From Craterostigma plantagineum (taxonomy: Eukaryota > Streptophyta > Magnoliopsida > Lamiales > Linderniaceae), in contig JAPQWV010000123.1 in the NCBI GenBank assembly GCA_027422505.1, forward strand, positions 971,001 to 1,035,000: a stretch of 64,000 nucleotides of DNA. The letters are read 5' to 3'. The notes below the pieces were generated by a model that did not search any database, was not told the DNA's origin, and saw only the letters and a program-made list of their open reading frames with translations. Position 1 is the stretch's first letter. Every line of letters begins with the position of its first letter. The position numbers and the translations under genes are program-made. Shown here one piece after another: positions 33,672 through 45,931 of the stretch.

Positions 33672-33789
33672 GGGTGCAACACGAGGACTTCCCAGGGGGT
33701 CACCCATCCTAGTACTACTCTCGCCCAAGCACGCTTAACTTCGGAGTTCTGATGGGATCCGGTGCATTAGTGCTGGTATGATCGCAACC
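33672..33789 (-). rRNA. 5S rRNA gene, copy 36
   Basis: 5' end GGUUGC; consensus body. Confidence 0.96.
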
Positions 33790-34070
33790 GTTTAGTTAAT
33801 TGAGCGTAGTCGTTTTGCTTGTACGGGTGAAAATGTGATGAAAGTATGCAACAAAGATCGGCGCATTGCTCGGGAACCATGCCAGTTCGTGAACGTCACA
33901 GTCCTAGATGTCGCGTATTTTCAACGAAATATATATAGTACGGAGCACAATTCATGTGATTTTTTACAAAATTGATATTTGCAAAATCCATAGGTGTTGA
34001 GAGTGGAAAGTAACACTGTCACTTCATTGCAAATTTAATACCCGAGGGATGTTGTCGCGCGTAAAAAAGG

Positions 34071-34188
34071 GGGTGCAACACGAGGACTTCCCAGGGGGTC
34101 ACCCATCCTAGTACTACTCTCGCCCAAGCACGCTTAACTTCGGAGTTCTGATGGGATCCGGTGCATTAGTGCTGGTATGATCGCAACC
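34071..34188 (-). rRNA. 5S rRNA gene, copy 37
   Basis: 5' end GGUUGC; consensus body. Confidence 0.96.
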
Positions 34189-34469
34189 GTTTAGTTAATT
34201 GAGCGTAGTCGTTTTGCTTGTACGGGTGAAAATGTGATGAAAGTATGCAACAAAGATCAGCGCATTGCTCGGGAACCACGCCAGTTCGTGAACGTCCCAG
34301 TCCTAGATGTCGCGTATTTTCAACGAAATATGTATAGTACGGAGCACAATTCATGTGATTTTTTACAAAATTGATATTTGCAAAATCCATAGGTGTTGAG
34401 CGTGGAAAGTAACACCGTCACTTCATTGTTAATTTAATACCCGAGGGATGTTATCGCGCGTAAAAAAGG

Positions 34470-34587
34470 GGGTGCAACACGAGGACTTCCCAGGGGGTCA
34501 CCGATCCTAGTACTACTCTCGCCCAAGCACGCTTAACTTCGGAGTTCTGATGGGATCCGGTGCATTAGTGCTGGTATGATCGCAACC
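34470..34587 (-). rRNA. 5S rRNA gene, copy 38
   Basis: 5' end GGUUGC; CCGATCC (box C G85C). One extra C just upstream of the gene. Confidence 0.92.
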
Positions 34588-34868
34588 CGTTTAGTTAATT
34601 GAGCGTAGTCGTTTTGCTTGTACGGGTGAAAATGTGATGAAAGTATGCAACAAAGATCGGCGCATTGCTCGGGAACCACGCCAGTTCGTGAACGTCCTAG
34701 TCCTAGATGTCGCGTATTTTCAACGAAATATGTATAGTACGGAGCACAATTCATGTGATTTTTTACAAAATTGATATTTGCAAAATCCATAGGTGTTGAG
34801 AGTGGAAAGTAACACCGTCACTTCATTGTAAATTTAATACCCGAGGGATGTTATCGCGCGTAAAAAAG

Positions 34869-34990
34869 GGGTGCAACACGAGGACTTCCCAGGGGGTCAC
34901 CCATCCTAATACTACTCTCGCCCAAGCACGCTTAACTTCGGAGTTCTGATGGGATCGATCCGGTGCATTAGTGCTGGTATGATCGCAACC
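34869..34990 (-). rRNA. 5S rRNA gene, copy 39, 4-bp insertion
   Basis: 5' end GGUUGC; CCTAATAC; GATC duplicated (GATCGATCC), making it 122 nt. Copy 63 shares the insertion. Confidence 0.88.
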
Positions 34991-35272
34991 GTTTAGTTAA
35001 TTGAGCGTAGTCGTTTTGCTTGTACGGGTGAAAATGTGATGAAAGTATGCAACAAAGATCGGCGCATTGCTCGGGAACCACGCCAGTTCGTGAACGTCCT
35101 AGTCCTAGATGTCGCGTATTTTCAACGAAATATGTATAGTACGGAGCACAATTCATGTGATTTTTTACAAAATTGATATTTGCAAAATCCATAGGTGTTG
35201 AGAGTGGAAAGTAACACTGTCACTTCATTGCAAATTTAATACCCGAGGGATGTTGTCGCGCGTAAAAAAGGG

Positions 35273-35390
35273 GGGTGCAACACGAGGACTTCCCAAGGGG
35301 TCACCCATCCAAGTACTACTCTCGCCCAAGCACGCTTAACTTCGGAGTTCTGATGGGATCCGGTGCATTAGTGCTGGTATGATCGCAACT
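35273..35390 (-). rRNA. 5S rRNA gene, copy 40
   Basis: 5' end AGUUGC; CCAAGGGG, ATCCAAGTA; full length. Confidence 0.93.
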
Positions 35391-35670
35391 ATTTAGTTAA
35401 TTGAGCGTAGTCGTTTTGCTTGTACGGGTGAAAATGTGATGAAAGTATGCAACAAAGATCGGCGCATTGCTCGGGAACCACGCCAGTTCGTGAACGTCCA
35501 GTCCTAGATGTCGCGTATTTTCAACGAAATATGTATAGTACGGAGCACAATTCATGTGATTTTTTACAAAATTGATATTTGCAAAATCCATAGGTGTTGA
35601 GCGTGGAAAGTAACACCGTCACTTCATTGTTAATTTAATACCCGAGGGATGTTATCGCGCGTAAAAAATG

Positions 35671-35788
35671 GGGTGCAACACGAGGACTTCCCAGGGGGTC
35701 ACCGATCCTAATACTACTCTCGCCCAAGCATGCTTATCTTCGGAGTTCTGATGGGATCCGGTGCATTAGTGCTGGTATGATCGCATCC
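35671..35788 (-). rRNA. 5S rRNA gene, copy 41, diverged
   Basis: 5' end GGAUGC; CCGATCCTAATA, CATGCTTATC. First unit of a clean 5-unit block. Confidence 0.86.
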
Positions 35789-36069
35789 GTATAGTTAATT
35801 GAGCGTAGTCGTTTTGCTTGTACTGGTGAAAATGTAATGAAAGTATGCAACAAAGATCGGCGCATTGCTCGGGAACCACGCAAGTTCGTGAACGTTGCGG
35901 TCCTAGATATCGCGTATTTCAACGAAATATATATATTACGGAGCACTATTCATGTGATTTTTCACAAAATTGATATTTGCAAAATCCATAGGTGTTGAGA
36001 GTGGAAAGTAACACCGTCACTTCATTGTAAATTTAATACCCGAGGGATGTTATCGCGCGTAAAAAAGAT

Positions 36070-36187
36070 GGGTGCAACACGAGGACTTCCCAGGGGGTCA
36101 CCCATCCTAGTACTACTCTCGCCCAAGCACGCTTAACTTCGGAGTTCTGATGGGATCCGGTGCATTAGTGCTGGTATGATCGCACCC
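36070..36187 (-). rRNA. 5S rRNA gene, copy 42
   Basis: 5' end GGGUGC; consensus body. Upstream spacer is the 29-bp-deleted form. Confidence 0.96.
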
Positions 36188-36440
36188 GTATAGTTAATTG
36201 AGCGTAGTCGTTTTGCTTGTACTGGTGAAATTGTAATGAAAGTATGCAAGAACAACGGTGAACGTAGCAGTCCTAGATGTCACGTATTTTCAACGAAATA
36301 AATATAGTACGGAGCACAATTCATGTGATTTTTTACAAAATTGATATTTGCAAAATCCATAGGTGTTTAGAGTGGAAAGTAACACCGTCACTTCATTGCA
36401 AATTTAATACCCGAGGGATGTTATCGCGCGTAAAAAAGGG

Positions 36441-36558
36441 GGGTGCAACACGAGGACTTCCCAGGGGGTCACCCATCCTAGTACTACTCTCGCCCAAGCA
36501 CGCTTAACTTCGGAGTTCTGATGGGATCCGGTGCATTAGTGCTGGTATGATCGCAACC
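36441..36558 (-). rRNA. 5S rRNA gene, copy 43
   Basis: 5' end GGUUGC; consensus body. Confidence 0.96.
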
Positions 36559-36839
36559 GTTTAGTTAATTGAGCGTAGTCGTTTTGCTTGTACTGGTGAA
36601 AATGTAATGAAAGTATGCAACAAAGATCGGCGCATTGCTCGGGAACCACGCAAGTTCGTGAACGTCGCAGTCCTAGATGTCGCGTATTTTCAACGAAATA
36701 TATATAGTACGGAGCACTATTCATGTGATTTTTCACGAAATTGAGATTTGCAAAATCCATAGGTGTTGAGAGTGGAAAGTAACACCGTCACTTCATTGCA
36801 AATTTAATACCCGAGGGATGTTGTCGCGCGTAAAAAAGG

Positions 36840-36957
36840 GGGTGCAACACGAGGACTTCCCAGGGGGTCACCCATCCTAGTACTACTCTCGCCCAAGCAC
36901 GCTTAACTTCGGAGTTCTGATGGGATCCGGTGCATTAGTGCTGGTATGATCGCAACC
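36840..36957 (-). rRNA. 5S rRNA gene, copy 44
   Basis: 5' end GGUUGC; consensus body. Confidence 0.96.
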
Positions 36958-37240
36958 GTTTAGTTAATTGAGCGTAGTCGTTTTGCTTGTACGGGTGAAA
37001 ATGTGATGAAAGTATGCAACAAAGATCGGCGCATTGCTCGGGAACCCATGCCAGTTCGTGAACGTCACAGTCCTAGATGTCGCGTATTTTCAACGAAATA
37101 TATATAGTACGGAGCACAATTCATGTGATTTTTCACAAAATTGATATTTGCAAAATCCATAGGTGTTGAGAGTGGAAAGTAACACCGTCACTTCATTGCA
37201 AATTTAATACCCGAGGGATGTTATCGCGCGTAAAAAAGGG

Positions 37241-37358
37241 GGGTGCAACACGAGGACTTCCCAAGGGGTCACCCATCCAAGTACTACTCTCGCCCAAGCA
37301 CGCTTAACTTCGGAGTTCTGATGGGATCCGGTGCATTAGTGCTGGTATGATCGCAACT
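37241..37358 (-). rRNA. 5S rRNA gene, copy 45
   Basis: 5' end AGUUGC; CCAAGGGG, ATCCAAGTA; full length. Confidence 0.93.
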
Positions 37359-37638
37359 ATTTAGTTAATTGAGCGTAGTCGTTTTGCTTGTACGGGTGAA
37401 AATGTGATGAAAGTATGCAACAAAGATCGGCGCATTGCTCGGGAACCACGCCAGTTCGTGAACGTCCAGTCCTAGATGTCGCGTATTTTCAACGAAATAT
37501 GTATAGTACGGAGCACAATTCATGTGATTTTTTACAAAATTGATATTTGCAAAATCCATAGGTGTTGAGAGTGGAAAGTAACACCGTCACTTCATTGTAA
37601 ATTTAATACCCGAGGGATGTTATCGCGCGTAAAAAAGG

Positions 37639-37756
37639 GGGTGCAACACGAGGACTTCCCAGGGGGTCACCCATCCTAGTACTACTCTCGCCCAAGCACG
37701 CTTAACTTCGGAGTTCTGATGGGATCCGGTGCATTAGTGCTGGTATGATCGCATCC
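37639..37756 (-). rRNA. 5S rRNA gene, copy 46
   Basis: 5' end GGAUGC; consensus body, unlike its counterpart copy 41 1968 bp earlier. Confidence 0.96.
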
Positions 37757-38038
37757 GTATAGTTAATTGAGCGTAGTCGTTTTGCTTGTACTGGTGAAAA
37801 TGTAATGAAAGTATGCAACAAAGATCGGCGCATTGCTCGGGAACCACGCCAGTTCGTGAACGTCGCAGTCCTAGATGTCGCGTATTTTCAACGAAATATA
37901 TATAGTACGGAGCACAATTCATGTGATTTTTCACAAAATTGATATTTGCAAAATCCATAGGTGTTGAGAGTGGAAAGTAACACCGTCACTTCATTGTAAA
38001 TTTAATAGCCGAGGGATGTTATCGCGCGTAAAAAAGAT

Positions 38039-38156
38039 GGGTGCAACACGAGGACTTCCCAGGGGGTCACCCATCCTAGTACTACTCTCGCCCAAGCACG
38101 CTTAACTTCGCAGTTCTAATGGGATCCGGTGCATTAGTGCTGGTATGATCGCACCC
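38039..38156 (-). rRNA. 5S rRNA gene, copy 47
   Basis: 5' end GGGUGC; private changes CTTCGCAGTTCTAATGGG. Upstream spacer is the 29-bp-deleted form. Confidence 0.93.
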
Positions 38157-38409
38157 GTATAGTTAATTGAGCGTAGTCGTTTTGCTTGTACTGGTGAAAT
38201 TGTAATGAAAGTATGCAAGAACAACGGTGAACGTAGCAGTCCTAGATGTCACGTATTTTCAACGAAATAAATATAGTACGGAGCACAATTCATGTGATTT
38301 TTTACAAAATTGATATTTGCAAAATCCATAGGTGTTTAGAGTGGAAAGTAACACCGTCACTTCATTGCAAATTTAATACCCGAGGGATGTTATCGCGCGT
38401 AAAAAAAGG

Positions 38410-38527
38410 GGGTGCAACACGAGGACTTCTCAGTGGGTCACCCATCCTAGTACTACTCTCGCCCAAGCACGCTTAACTTCGGAGTTCTGATGGGATCCGG
38501 TGCATTAGTGCTGGTATGATCGCAACC
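38410..38527 (-). rRNA. 5S rRNA gene, copy 48
   Basis: 5' end GGUUGC; TCTCAGTGGG. Confidence 0.95.
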
Positions 38528-38808
38528 GTTTAGTTAATTGAGCGTAGTCGTTTTGCTTGTACTGGTGAAATTGTAATGAAAGTATGCAACAAAGATCGGC
38601 GCATTGCTCGGGAACCACGCAAGTTCGTGAACGTTGCGGTCCTAGATGTCGCGTATTTCAACGAAATATATATATTACGGAGCACTATTCATGTGATTTT
38701 TCACGAAATTGATATTTGCAAAATCCATAGGTGTTGAGAGTGGAAAGTAACACCGTCACTTCATTGCAAATTTAATACCCGAGGGATGTTATCGCGCGTA
38801 AAAAAGAG

Positions 38809-38926
38809 GGGTGCAACACGAGGACTTCCCAGGGGGTCACCCATCCTAGTACTACTCTCGCCCAAGCACGCTTAACTTCGGAGTTCTGATGGGATCCGGT
38901 GCATTAGTGCTGGTATGATCGCAACC
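38809..38926 (-). rRNA. 5S rRNA gene, copy 49
   Basis: 5' end GGUUGC; consensus body. Confidence 0.96.
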
Positions 38927-39208
38927 GTTTAGTTAATTGAGCGTAGTCGTTTTGCTTGTACGGGTGAAAATGTGATGAAAGTATGCAACAAAGATCGGCG
39001 CATTGCTCGGGAACCATGCCAGTTCGTGAACGTCACAGTCCTAGATGTCGCGTATTTTCAACGAAATATATATAGTACGGAGCACAATTCATGTGATTTT
39101 TCACAAAATTGATATTTGCAAAATCCATAGGTGTTGAGAGTGGAAAGTAACACTGTCACTTCATTGCAAATTTAATACCCGAGGGATGTTGTCGCGCGTA
39201 AAAAAGGG

Positions 39209-39325
39209 GGGTGCAACACGAGGACTTCCCAAGGGGTCACCCATCCAAGTACTACTCTCGCCCAAGCACGCTTAACTTCGGAGTTCTGATGGATCCGGTG
39301 CATTAGTGCTGGTATGATCGCAACT
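39209..39325 (-). rRNA. 5S rRNA gene, copy 50
   Basis: 5' end AGUUGC; CCAAGGGG, ATCCAAGTA, one-base deletion at GATGGATCC. Confidence 0.91.
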
Positions 39326-39606
39326 ATTTAGTTAATTGAGCGTAGTCGTTTTGCTTGTACGGGTGAAAATGTGATGAAAGTATGCAACAAAGATCGGCGC
39401 ATTGCTCGGGAACCACGCCAGTTCGTGAACGTCGCAGTCCTAGATGTCGCGTATTTTCAACGAAATATATATAGTACGGAGCACAATTCATGTGATTTTT
39501 TACAAAATTGATATTTGCAAAATCCATAGGTGTTGAGCGTGGAAAGTAACACCGTCACTTCATTGTTAATTTAATACCCGAGGGATGTTATCGCGCGTAA
39601 AAAAGG

Positions 39607-39723
39607 GGGTGCAACACGAGGACTTCCCAGGGGGTCACCCATCCTATACTACTCTCGCCCAAGCACGCTTAACTTCGGAGTTCTGATGGGATCCGGTGCA
39701 TTAGTGCTGGTATGATCGCATCC
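39607..39723 (-). rRNA. 5S rRNA gene, copy 51
   Basis: 5' end GGAUGC; one-base deletion at CCTATACT between box A and box C. Confidence 0.92.
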
Positions 39724-40004
39724 GTATAGTTAATTGAGCGTAGTCGTTTTGCTTGTACTGGTGAAAATGTAATGAAAGTATGCAACAAAGATCGGCGCAT
39801 TGCTCGGGAACCACGCAAGTTCGTGAACGTTGCCGTCCTAGATGTCGCGTATTTCAACGAAATATATATATTACGGAGCACAATTCATGTGATTTTTCAC
39901 GAAATTGATATTTGCAAAATCCATAGGTGTTGAGAGTGGAAAGTAACACCGTCACTTCATTGTAAATTTAATAGCCGAGGGATGTTATCGCGCGTAAAAA
40001 AGAT

Positions 40005-40122
40005 GGGTGCAACACGAGGACTTCCCAGGGGGTCACCCATCCTAGTACTACTCTCGCCCAAGCACGCTTAACTTCGGAGTTCTGATGGGATCCGGTGCAT
40101 TAGTGCTGGTATGATCGCAACC
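40005..40122 (-). rRNA. 5S rRNA gene, copy 52
   Basis: 5' end GGUUGC; consensus body. Upstream spacer is the 29-bp-deleted form. Confidence 0.96.
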
Positions 40123-40375
40123 GTTTAGTTAATTGAGCGTAGTCGTTTTGCTTGTACTGGTGAAATTGTAATGAAAGTATGCAAGAACAACGGTGAACGT
40201 AGCAGTCCTAGATGTCACGTATTTTCAACGAAATAAATATAGTACGGAGCACAATTCATGTGATTTTTTACAAAATTGATATTTGCAAAATCCATAGGTG
40301 TTTAGAGTGGAAAGTAACACCGTCACTTCATTGCAAATTTAATACCCGAGGGATGTTATCGCGCGTAAAAAAAGG

Positions 40376-40493
40376 GGGTGCAACACGAGGACTTCTCAGT
40401 GGGTCACCCATCCTAGTACTACTCTCGCCCAAGCACGCTTAACTTCGGAGTTCTGATGGGATCCGGTGCATTAGTGCTGGTATGATCGCAACC
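40376..40493 (-). rRNA. 5S rRNA gene, copy 53
   Basis: 5' end GGUUGC; TCTCAGTGGG. Confidence 0.95.
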
Positions 40494-40774
40494 GTTTAGT
40501 TAATTGAGCGTAGTCGTTTTGCTTGTACGGGTGAAAATGTGATGAAAGTATGCAACAAAGATCGGCGCATTGCTCGGGAACCACGCCAGTTCGTGAACGT
40601 CCCAGTCCTAGATGTCGCGTATTTTCAACGAAATATGTATAGTACGGAGCACAATTCATGTGATTTTTTACAAAATTGATATTTGCAAAATCCATAGGTG
40701 TTGAGCGTGGAAAGTAACACCGTCACTTCATTGTTAATTTAATACCCGAGGGATGTTATCGCGCGTAAAAAAGG

Positions 40775-40892
40775 GGGTGCAACACGAGGACTTCCCAGGG
40801 GGTCACCCATCCTAATACTACTCTCGCCCAAGCACGCTTATCTTCGGAGTTCTGATGGGATCCGGTGCATTAGTGCTGGTATGATCGCATCC
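40775..40892 (-). rRNA. 5S rRNA gene, copy 54
   Basis: 5' end GGAUGC; CCTAATAC, TTATC. Confidence 0.93.
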
Positions 40893-41173
40893 GTATAGTT
40901 AATTGAGCGTAGTCGTTTTGCTTGTACTGGTGAAAATGTAATGAAAGTATGCAACAAAGATCGGCACATTGCTCGGGAACCACGCAAGTTCGTGAACGTT
41001 GCGGTCCTAGATGTCGCGTATTTTCAACGAAATATATATAGTACGGAGCACAATTCATGTGATTTTTCACAAAATTGATATTTGCAAAATCCATAGGTGT
41101 TGAGAGTGGAAAGTAACACCGTCACTTCATTGCAAATTTAATACCCGAGGGATGTTATCGCGCGTAAAAAGAG

Positions 41174-41291
41174 GGGTGCAACACGAGGACTTCCCAGGGG
41201 GTCACCCATCCTAGTACTACTCTCGCCCAAGCACGCTTAACTTCGGAGTTCTGATGGGATCCGGTGCATTAGTGCTGGTATGATCGCAACC
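41174..41291 (-). rRNA. 5S rRNA gene, copy 55
   Basis: 5' end GGUUGC; consensus body. T-run of five only. Confidence 0.95.
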
Positions 41292-41573
41292 GTTTAGTTA
41301 ATTGAGCGTAGTCGTTTTGCTTGTACGGGTGAAAATGTGATGAAAGTATGCAACAAAGATCGGCGCATTGCTCGGGAACCATGCCGGTTCGTGAACGTCA
41401 CAGTCCTTGATGTCGCGTATTTTCAATGAAATATATATGGTACGGAGCACTATTCATGTGATTTTTCACGAAATTGAGATTTGCAAAATCCATAGGTGTT
41501 GAGAGTGGAAAGTAACACTGTCACTTCATTGCAAATTTAATACCCGAGGGATGTTGTCGAGCGTAAAAAAGGG

Positions 41574-41691
41574 GGGTGCAACACGAGGACTTCCCAAGGG
41601 GTCACCCATCCAAGTACTACTCTCGCCCAAGCACGCTTAACTTCGGAGTTCTGATGGGATCCGGTGCATTAGTGCTGGTATGATCGCAACC
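41574..41691 (-). rRNA. 5S rRNA gene, copy 56
   Basis: 5' end GGUUGC joined to a CCAAGGGG, ATCCAAGTA body usually seen with AGUUGC: a mosaic. Confidence 0.94.
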
Positions 41692-41972
41692 GTTTAGTTA
41701 ATTGAGCGTAGTCGTTTTGCTTGTACGGGTGAAAATGTGATGAAAGTATGCAACAAAGATCAGCGCATTGCTCGGGAACCACGCCAGTTCGTGAACGTCC
41801 CAGTCCTAGATGTCGCGTATTTTCAACGAAATATGTATAGTACGGAGCACAATTCATGTGATTTTTTACAAAATTGATATTTGCAAAATCCATAGGTGTT
41901 GAGAGTGGAAAGTAACACCGTCACTTCATTGTTAATTTAATACCCGAGGGATGTTATCGCGCGTAAAAAAGG

Positions 41973-42090
41973 GGGTGCAACACGAGGACTTCCCAGGGGG
42001 TCACCGATCCTAATACTACTCTCGCCCAAGCACGCTTATCTTCGGAGTTCTGATGGGATCCGGTGCATTAGTGCTGGTATGATCGCATCC
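41973..42090 (-). rRNA. 5S rRNA gene, copy 57
   Basis: 5' end GGAUGC; CCGATCCTAATA, TTATC. First unit of the 6-unit blocks. Confidence 0.88.
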
Positions 42091-42371
42091 GTATAGTTAA
42101 TTGAGCGTAGTCGTTTTGCTTGTACTGGTGAAAATGTAATGAAAGTATGCAACAAAGATCGGCGCATTGCTCGGGAACCACGCAAGTTCGTGAACGTTGC
42201 AGTCCTAGATATCGCGTATTTCAACGAAATATATATATTACGGAGCACTATTCATGTGATTTTTCACGAAATTGAGATTTGCAAAATCCATAGGTGTTGA
42301 GAGTGGAAAGTAACACTGTCACTTCATTGCAAATTTAATACCCGAGGGATGTTGTCGCGCGTAAAAAAGGG

Positions 42372-42490
42372 GGGTGCAACACGAGGACTTCCCAGGGGGT
42401 CACCCATCCTAGTACTACTCTCGCCTCAAGCACGCTTAACTTCGGAGTTCTGATGGGATCCGGTGCATTAGTGCTGGTATGATCGCAACC
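42372..42490 (-). rRNA. 5S rRNA gene, copy 58
   Basis: 5' end GGUUGC; one extra base (GCCTCAAGC), 119 nt. Confidence 0.93.
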
Positions 42491-42770
42491 GTTTAGTTAA
42501 TTGAGCGTAGTCGTTTTGCTTGTACGGGTGAAAATGTGATGAAAGTATGCAACAAAGATCGGCGCATTGCTCGGGAACCATGCCAGTTCGTGAACGTCAC
42601 AGTCCTAGATGTCGCGTATTTTCAACGAAATATATATAGTACGGAGCACAATTCATGTGATTTTTCACAAAATTGATATTTGCAAAATCCATAGGTGTTG
42701 AGAGTGGAAAGTAACACCGTCACTTCATTGTAAATTTAATACCCGAGGGATGTTATCGCGCGTAAAAAAG

Positions 42771-42888
42771 GGGTGCAACACGAGGACTTCCCAGGGGGTC
42801 ACCCATCCTAGTACTACTCTCGCCCAAGCACGCTTAACTTCGGAGTTCTGATGGGATCCGGTGCATTAGTGCTGGTATGATCGCACCC
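42771..42888 (-). rRNA. 5S rRNA gene, copy 59
   Basis: 5' end GGGUGC; consensus body. Confidence 0.96.
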
Positions 42889-43162
42889 GTATAGTTAATT
42901 GAGTGTAGTCGTTTTGCTTGTATTGGTGAAATTGTAATGAAAGTATGCAACAAGATCGACGCATTGCTCGGGAACCACGGTGAACGTAGCAGTCCTAGAT
43001 GTCACGTATTTTCAACGAAATAAATATAGTACGGAGCACAATTCATGTGATTTTTTACAAAATTGATATTTGCAAAATCCATAGGTGTTTAGAGTGGAAA
43101 GTAACACCGTCACTTCATTGCAAATTTAATACCCGAGGGATGTTATCGCGCGTAAAAAAAGG

Positions 43163-43280
43163 GGGTGCAACACGAGGACTTCTCAGTGGGTCACCCATCC
43201 TAGTACTACTCTCGCCCAAGCACGCTTAACTTCGGAGTTCTGATGGGATCCGGTGCATTAGTGCTGGTATGATCGCACCC
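43163..43280 (-). rRNA. 5S rRNA gene, copy 60
   Basis: 5' end GGGUGC; TCTCAGTGGG. Confidence 0.95.
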
Positions 43281-43552
43281 GTATAGTTAATTGAGCGTAG
43301 TCGTTTTGCTTGTACTGGTGAAATTGTAATGAAAGTATGCAACCAAGATCGACGCATTGCTCGGGAACCACGGTGAACGTAGCAGTCCTAGATGTCACGT
43401 ATTTTCAACGAAATATATAGTACGGTGCACAATTCATGTGATTTTTTACAAAATTGATATTTGCAAAATCCATAGGTGTTTAGAGCGGAAAGTAACACCG
43501 TCACTTCATTGCAAATTTAATACCCGAGGGATGTTATCGCGCGTAAAAAAAG

Positions 43553-43670
43553 GGGTGCAACACGAGGACTTCTCAGTGGGTCACCCATCCTAGTACTACT
43601 CTCGCCCAAGCACGCTTAACTTCGGAGTTCTGATGGGATCCGGTGCATTAGTGCTGGTATGATCGCAACC
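43553..43670 (-). rRNA. 5S rRNA gene, copy 61
   Basis: 5' end GGUUGC; TCTCAGTGGG. Confidence 0.95.
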
Positions 43671-43951
43671 GTTTAGTTAATTGAGCGTAGTCGTTTTGCT
43701 TGTACGGGTGAAAATGTGATGAAAGTATGCAACAAGATCGGCGCATTGCTCGGGAACCATGCCGGTTCGTGAACGTCACAGTCCTTGATGTCGCGTATTT
43801 TCAATGAAATATATATGGTACGGAGCACTATTCATGTGATTTTTCACAAAATTGATATTTGCAAAATCCATAGGTGTTGAGAGTGGAAAGTAACACTGTC
43901 ACTTCATTGCAAATTTAATACCCGAGGGATGTTGTCGCGCGTAAAAAAGGG

Positions 43952-44067
43952 GGGTGCAACACGAGGACTTCCAAGGGGTCACCCATCCTAGTACTACTCT
44001 CGCCCAAGCACGCTTAACTTCGGAGTTCTGATGGATCCGGTGCATTAGTGCTGGTATGATCGCAACT
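43952..44067 (-). rRNA. 5S rRNA gene, copy 62
   Basis: 5' end AGUUGC; two one-base deletions (TTCCAAGGGGTC, GATGGATCC). Confidence 0.9.
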
Positions 44068-44340
44068 ATTTAGTTAATTGAGCGTAGTCGTTTTGCTTGT
44101 ACGGGTGAAAATGTGATGAAAGTATGCAACAAAGATCGGCGCATTGCTCGGGAACCACGCCAGTTCGTGAACGTCCTAGTCCTAGATGTCGCGTATTTTC
44201 AACGAAATGTGTATAGTACGGAGCACAATTCATGTGATTTTTTACAAAATTGATATTTGCAAGGTGTTGAGCGTGGAAAGTAACACCGTCACTTCATTGT
44301 TAATTTAATACCCGAGGGATGTTATCGCGCGTAAAAAAGG

Positions 44341-44462
44341 GGGTGCAACACGAGGACTTCCCAGGGGGTCACCGATCCTAATACTACGCTCGCCCAAGCA
44401 TGCTTATCTACGGAGTTCTGATGGGATCGATCCGGTGCATTAGTGCTGGTATGATCGCATCC
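44341..44462 (-). rRNA. 5S rRNA gene, copy 63, diverged with 4-bp insertion
   Basis: 5' end GGAUGC; CCGATCCTAATACTACGC, CATGCTTATCTACGG, and GATCGATCC as in copy 39. Several promoter-box changes suggest a dead copy. Confidence 0.82.
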
Positions 44463-44742
44463 GTATAGTTAATTGAGCGTAGTCGTTTTGCTTGTACTGG
44501 TGAAAATGTAATGAAAGTATGCAACAAAGATCGGCGCATTGCTCGGGAACCACGCAAGTTCGTGAACGTTGCAGTCCTAGATGTCGCGTATTTCAACGAA
44601 ATATATATATTACGGAGCACTATTCATGTGATTTTTCACGAAATTGAGATTTGCAAAATCCATAGGTGTTGAGAGTGGAAAGTAACACGTCACTTCATTG
44701 CAAATTTAATACCCGAGGGATGTTATCGCGCGTAAAAAAGAG

Positions 44743-44860
44743 GGGTGCAACACGAGGACTTCCCAGGGGGTCACCCATCCTAGTACTACTCTCGCTCAAG
44801 CACGCTTAACTTCGGAGTTCTGATGGGATCCGGTGCATTAGTGCTGGTATGATCGCAACC
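44743..44860 (-). rRNA. 5S rRNA gene, copy 64
   Basis: 5' end GGUUGC; CGCTCAAGC without G7U. Confidence 0.95.
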
Positions 44861-45142
44861 GTTTAGTTAATTGAGCGTAGTCGTTTTGCTTGTACGGGTG
44901 AAAATGTGATGAAAGTATGCAACAAAGATCGGCGCATTGCTCGGGAACCCATGCCAGTTCGTGAACGTCACAGTCCTAGATGTCGCGTATTTTCAACGAA
45001 ATATATATAGTACGGAGCACAATTCATGTGATTTTTCACAAAATTGATATTTGCAAAATCCATAGGTGTTGAGAGTGGAAAGTAACACCGTCACTTCATT
45101 GTAAATTTAATACCCGAGGGATGTTATCGCGCGTAAAAAAGG

Positions 45143-45259
45143 GGGTGCAACACGAGGACTTCCAGGGGGTCACCCATCCTAGTACTACTCTCGCCCAAGC
45201 ACGCTTAACTTCGGAGTTCTGATGGGATCCGGTGCATTAGTGCTGGTATGATCGCACCC
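45143..45259 (-). rRNA. 5S rRNA gene, copy 65
   Basis: 5' end GGGUGC; one-base deletion at TTCCAGGGGG. Confidence 0.94.
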
Positions 45260-45534
45260 GTATAGTTAATTGAGCGTAGTCGTTTTGCTTGTACTGGTGA
45301 AATTGTAATGAAAGTATGCAACCAAGATCGACGCATTGCTCGGGAACCACGGTGAACGTAGCAGTCCTAGATGTCACGTATTTTCAACGAAATAAATATA
45401 GTACGGTGCACAATTCATGTGATTTTTCACAAAATTGATATTTGCAAAATCCATAGGTGTTGAGAGTGGAAAGTAACACCGTCACTTCATTGTAAATTTA
45501 ATACCCGAGGGATGTTATCGCGCGTAAAAAAGGG

Positions 45535-45652
45535 GGGTGCAACACGAGGACTTCTCAGTGGGTCACCCATCCTAGTACTACTCTCGCCCAAGCACGCTTA
45601 ACTTCGGAGTTCTGATGGGATCCGGTGCATTAGTGCTGGTATGATCGCACCC
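45535..45652 (-). rRNA. 5S rRNA gene, copy 66
   Basis: 5' end GGGUGC; TCTCAGTGGG. Confidence 0.95.
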
Positions 45653-45931
45653 GTATAGTTAATTGAGCGTAGTCGTTTTGCTTGTACTGGTGAAATTGTA
45701 ATGAAAGTATGCAACCAAGATCGGCGCATTGCTCGGGAACCACGCCAGTTCGTGAACGTAGCAGTCCTAGATGTCACGTATTTTCAACGAAATATATAGT
45801 ACGGAGCACAATTCATGTGATTTTTTACAAAATTGATATTTGCAAAATCCATAGGTGTTTAGAGTGGAAAGTAACACCGTCACTTCATTGCAAATTTAAT
45901 ACCCGAGGGATGTTATCGCGCGTAAAAAAAG

